A stretch of DNA of 5,697 bases from Ferruginibacter sp. (GTDB lineage: Bacteria; Bacteroidota; Bacteroidia; Chitinophagales; Chitinophagaceae): assembly GCA_025352435.1 (NCBI GenBank), contig JANXTN010000258.1, forward strand, positions 1 to 5,697, written 5' to 3'. The position numbers and the translations under genes were made by a program. The notes below the pieces were generated by a model. The model saw only the letters and a list, made by a program, of their open reading frames with translations, was not told the DNA's origin and did not search any database. Positions 5,046 to 5,697 of the stretch are shown one piece after another. Position 1 is the first letter of the stretch. Each line of letters begins with the position of its first letter.

Positions 5046-5697
5046 ATGAAAGAAAAAGTACAAGCCCTTTGGGCAAAAAGACCATTGATTATTTCAGGAC
5101 CTTGTAGTGCAGAAACGGAAGAACAGATGATAGAAACTGCAACACAATTAGCTGATACGGGTAAAATAGATATGTTGCGTGCAGGTATTTGGAAACCCCG
5201 TACCCGGCCTGGAATGTTTGAAGGGGTGGGCGTGAAAGGACTGCCATGGCTTGCGCAGGCAAAAAAAATTACAGGATTGCCGACAACCGTAGAAGTTGCT
5301 ACCGCAAAGCAGGTAGAAGATGCGCTGAGTTTCGATGTAGATGTATTGTGGATTGGTGCAAGAACAACAGTAAACCCTTTTAGTGTGCAGGAAGTTGCGG
5401 ATGCATTACGAGGCGTAGATATTCCAGTACTTATAAAAAATCCAATTAACCCTGATATTGAATTGTGGATGGGTGCTGTGGAGCGTATAGAAAAAGCAGG
5501 GATAAAGCAAGTCGGATTAATTCACCGCGGCTTTAGTTCTTATGGTAATACTGAATATAGAAATGCACCAATGTGGCACCTCGCTATTGAAATGAAAAGA
5601 CGCAACCCCGGCATGTTATTGATTTGTGATCCGTCTCACATCAGCGGTAGAAGAGATATTTTACAATCCGTTTCTCAACAGGCGATCAATTTAGATT
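5046..5697 (+). CDS. aroF: 3-deoxy-7-phosphoheptulonate (DAHP) synthase, type I-beta, 3' end outside window
   Basis: An open frame from ATG at 5046 to the window edge, 217 complete residues. It condenses phosphoenolpyruvate and erythrose 4-phosphate, the first step of the shikimate pathway. Type I-beta motifs are clear: GPCSAE (18-23, C20 a metal ligand), RAGIWKPRTRP (45-55), GART (105-108), KNPINPD (131-137), HRGFS (160-164, H160 metal ligand) and CDPSHISGRR (194-203, D195 metal ligand). There is no N-terminal regulatory extension. Bacteroidota enzymes of this type, such as that of Porphyromonas gingivalis, usually continue into a C-terminal chorismate mutase domain. None of the other genes here encodes a mutase, so the fusion is expected but lies outside the window. 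It is preceded by an A-rich stretch without a Shine-Dalgarno and by the inverted repeat at 4951-5028. It probably belongs to the same operon. Confidence 0.93.
   Translation, partial: MKEKVQALWAKRPLIISGPCSAETEEQMIETATQLADTGKIDMLRAGIWKPRTRPGMFEGVGVKGLPWLAQAKKITGLPTTVEVATAKQVEDALSFDVDVLWIGARTTVNPFSVQEVADALRGVDIPVLIKNPINPDIELWMGAVERIEKAGIKQVGLIHRGFSSYGNTEYRNAPMWHLAIEMKRRNPGMLLICDPSHISGRRDILQSVSQQAINLD

Overview
The window looks like the chromosome of a low-GC member of the Bacteroidota, plausibly of the Chitinophagaceae or a related family. The evidence is the gene set, the type of the DAHP synthase, promoter boxes of the Bacteroidota form (TTTG, then about 20 nt, then TAnnTTTG), and start codons preceded by A-rich sequence rather than a Shine-Dalgarno. 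The lineage is inferred, because there is no rRNA or other phylogenetic marker here.

Layout. At the left edge is the 5' part of rimP on the minus strand (1-242), with a well-formed promoter (305-336) and a strong hairpin in its leader. Diverging from it is a small membrane protein resembling the DUF4834 family (402-656). It converges, with 6 bp between stop codons, on a minus-strand dipeptide epimerase of the enolase superfamily (663-1760). From 1868 to the right edge, everything on the plus strand belongs to one apparent operon for phenylalanine and tyrosine synthesis: prephenate dehydratase (2030-2857), a class I/II aminotransferase (2923-4086), prephenate dehydrogenase (4083-4934, overlapping the previous gene by 4 bp) and a type I-beta DAHP synthase (5046 to beyond the window). 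Members of this last type in Bacteroidota usually carry a C-terminal chorismate mutase, which would lie outside the window.

The most interesting element lies in the 269-bp gap before pheA. An unlisted 25-codon reading frame (1884-1961) encodes a peptide in which 7 of 9 consecutive residues are Tyr or Phe. It is followed by a strong intrinsic terminator (1989-2019) that ends 10 nt before the pheA start. The 3' part of the little gene can pair with the 5' arm of that terminator. This is the architecture of ribosome-mediated transcription attenuation, as in enterobacterial pheL/pheA, here with Tyr and Phe codons mixed, which fits an operon that makes both amino acids. Translation of the peptide would report the supply of charged tRNA-Phe and tRNA-Tyr and set read-through into the whole operon, including the DAHP synthase that opens the pathway.

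Together the enzymes cover the first step of the shikimate pathway (DAHP synthase) and the terminal branch: chorismate to prephenate by the presumed fused mutase, prephenate to phenylpyruvate (PheA) or 4-hydroxyphenylpyruvate (TyrA), and amination by the aminotransferase. A second structured gap, a 78-bp imperfect inverted repeat at 4951-5028, separates tyrA from the DAHP synthase gene.
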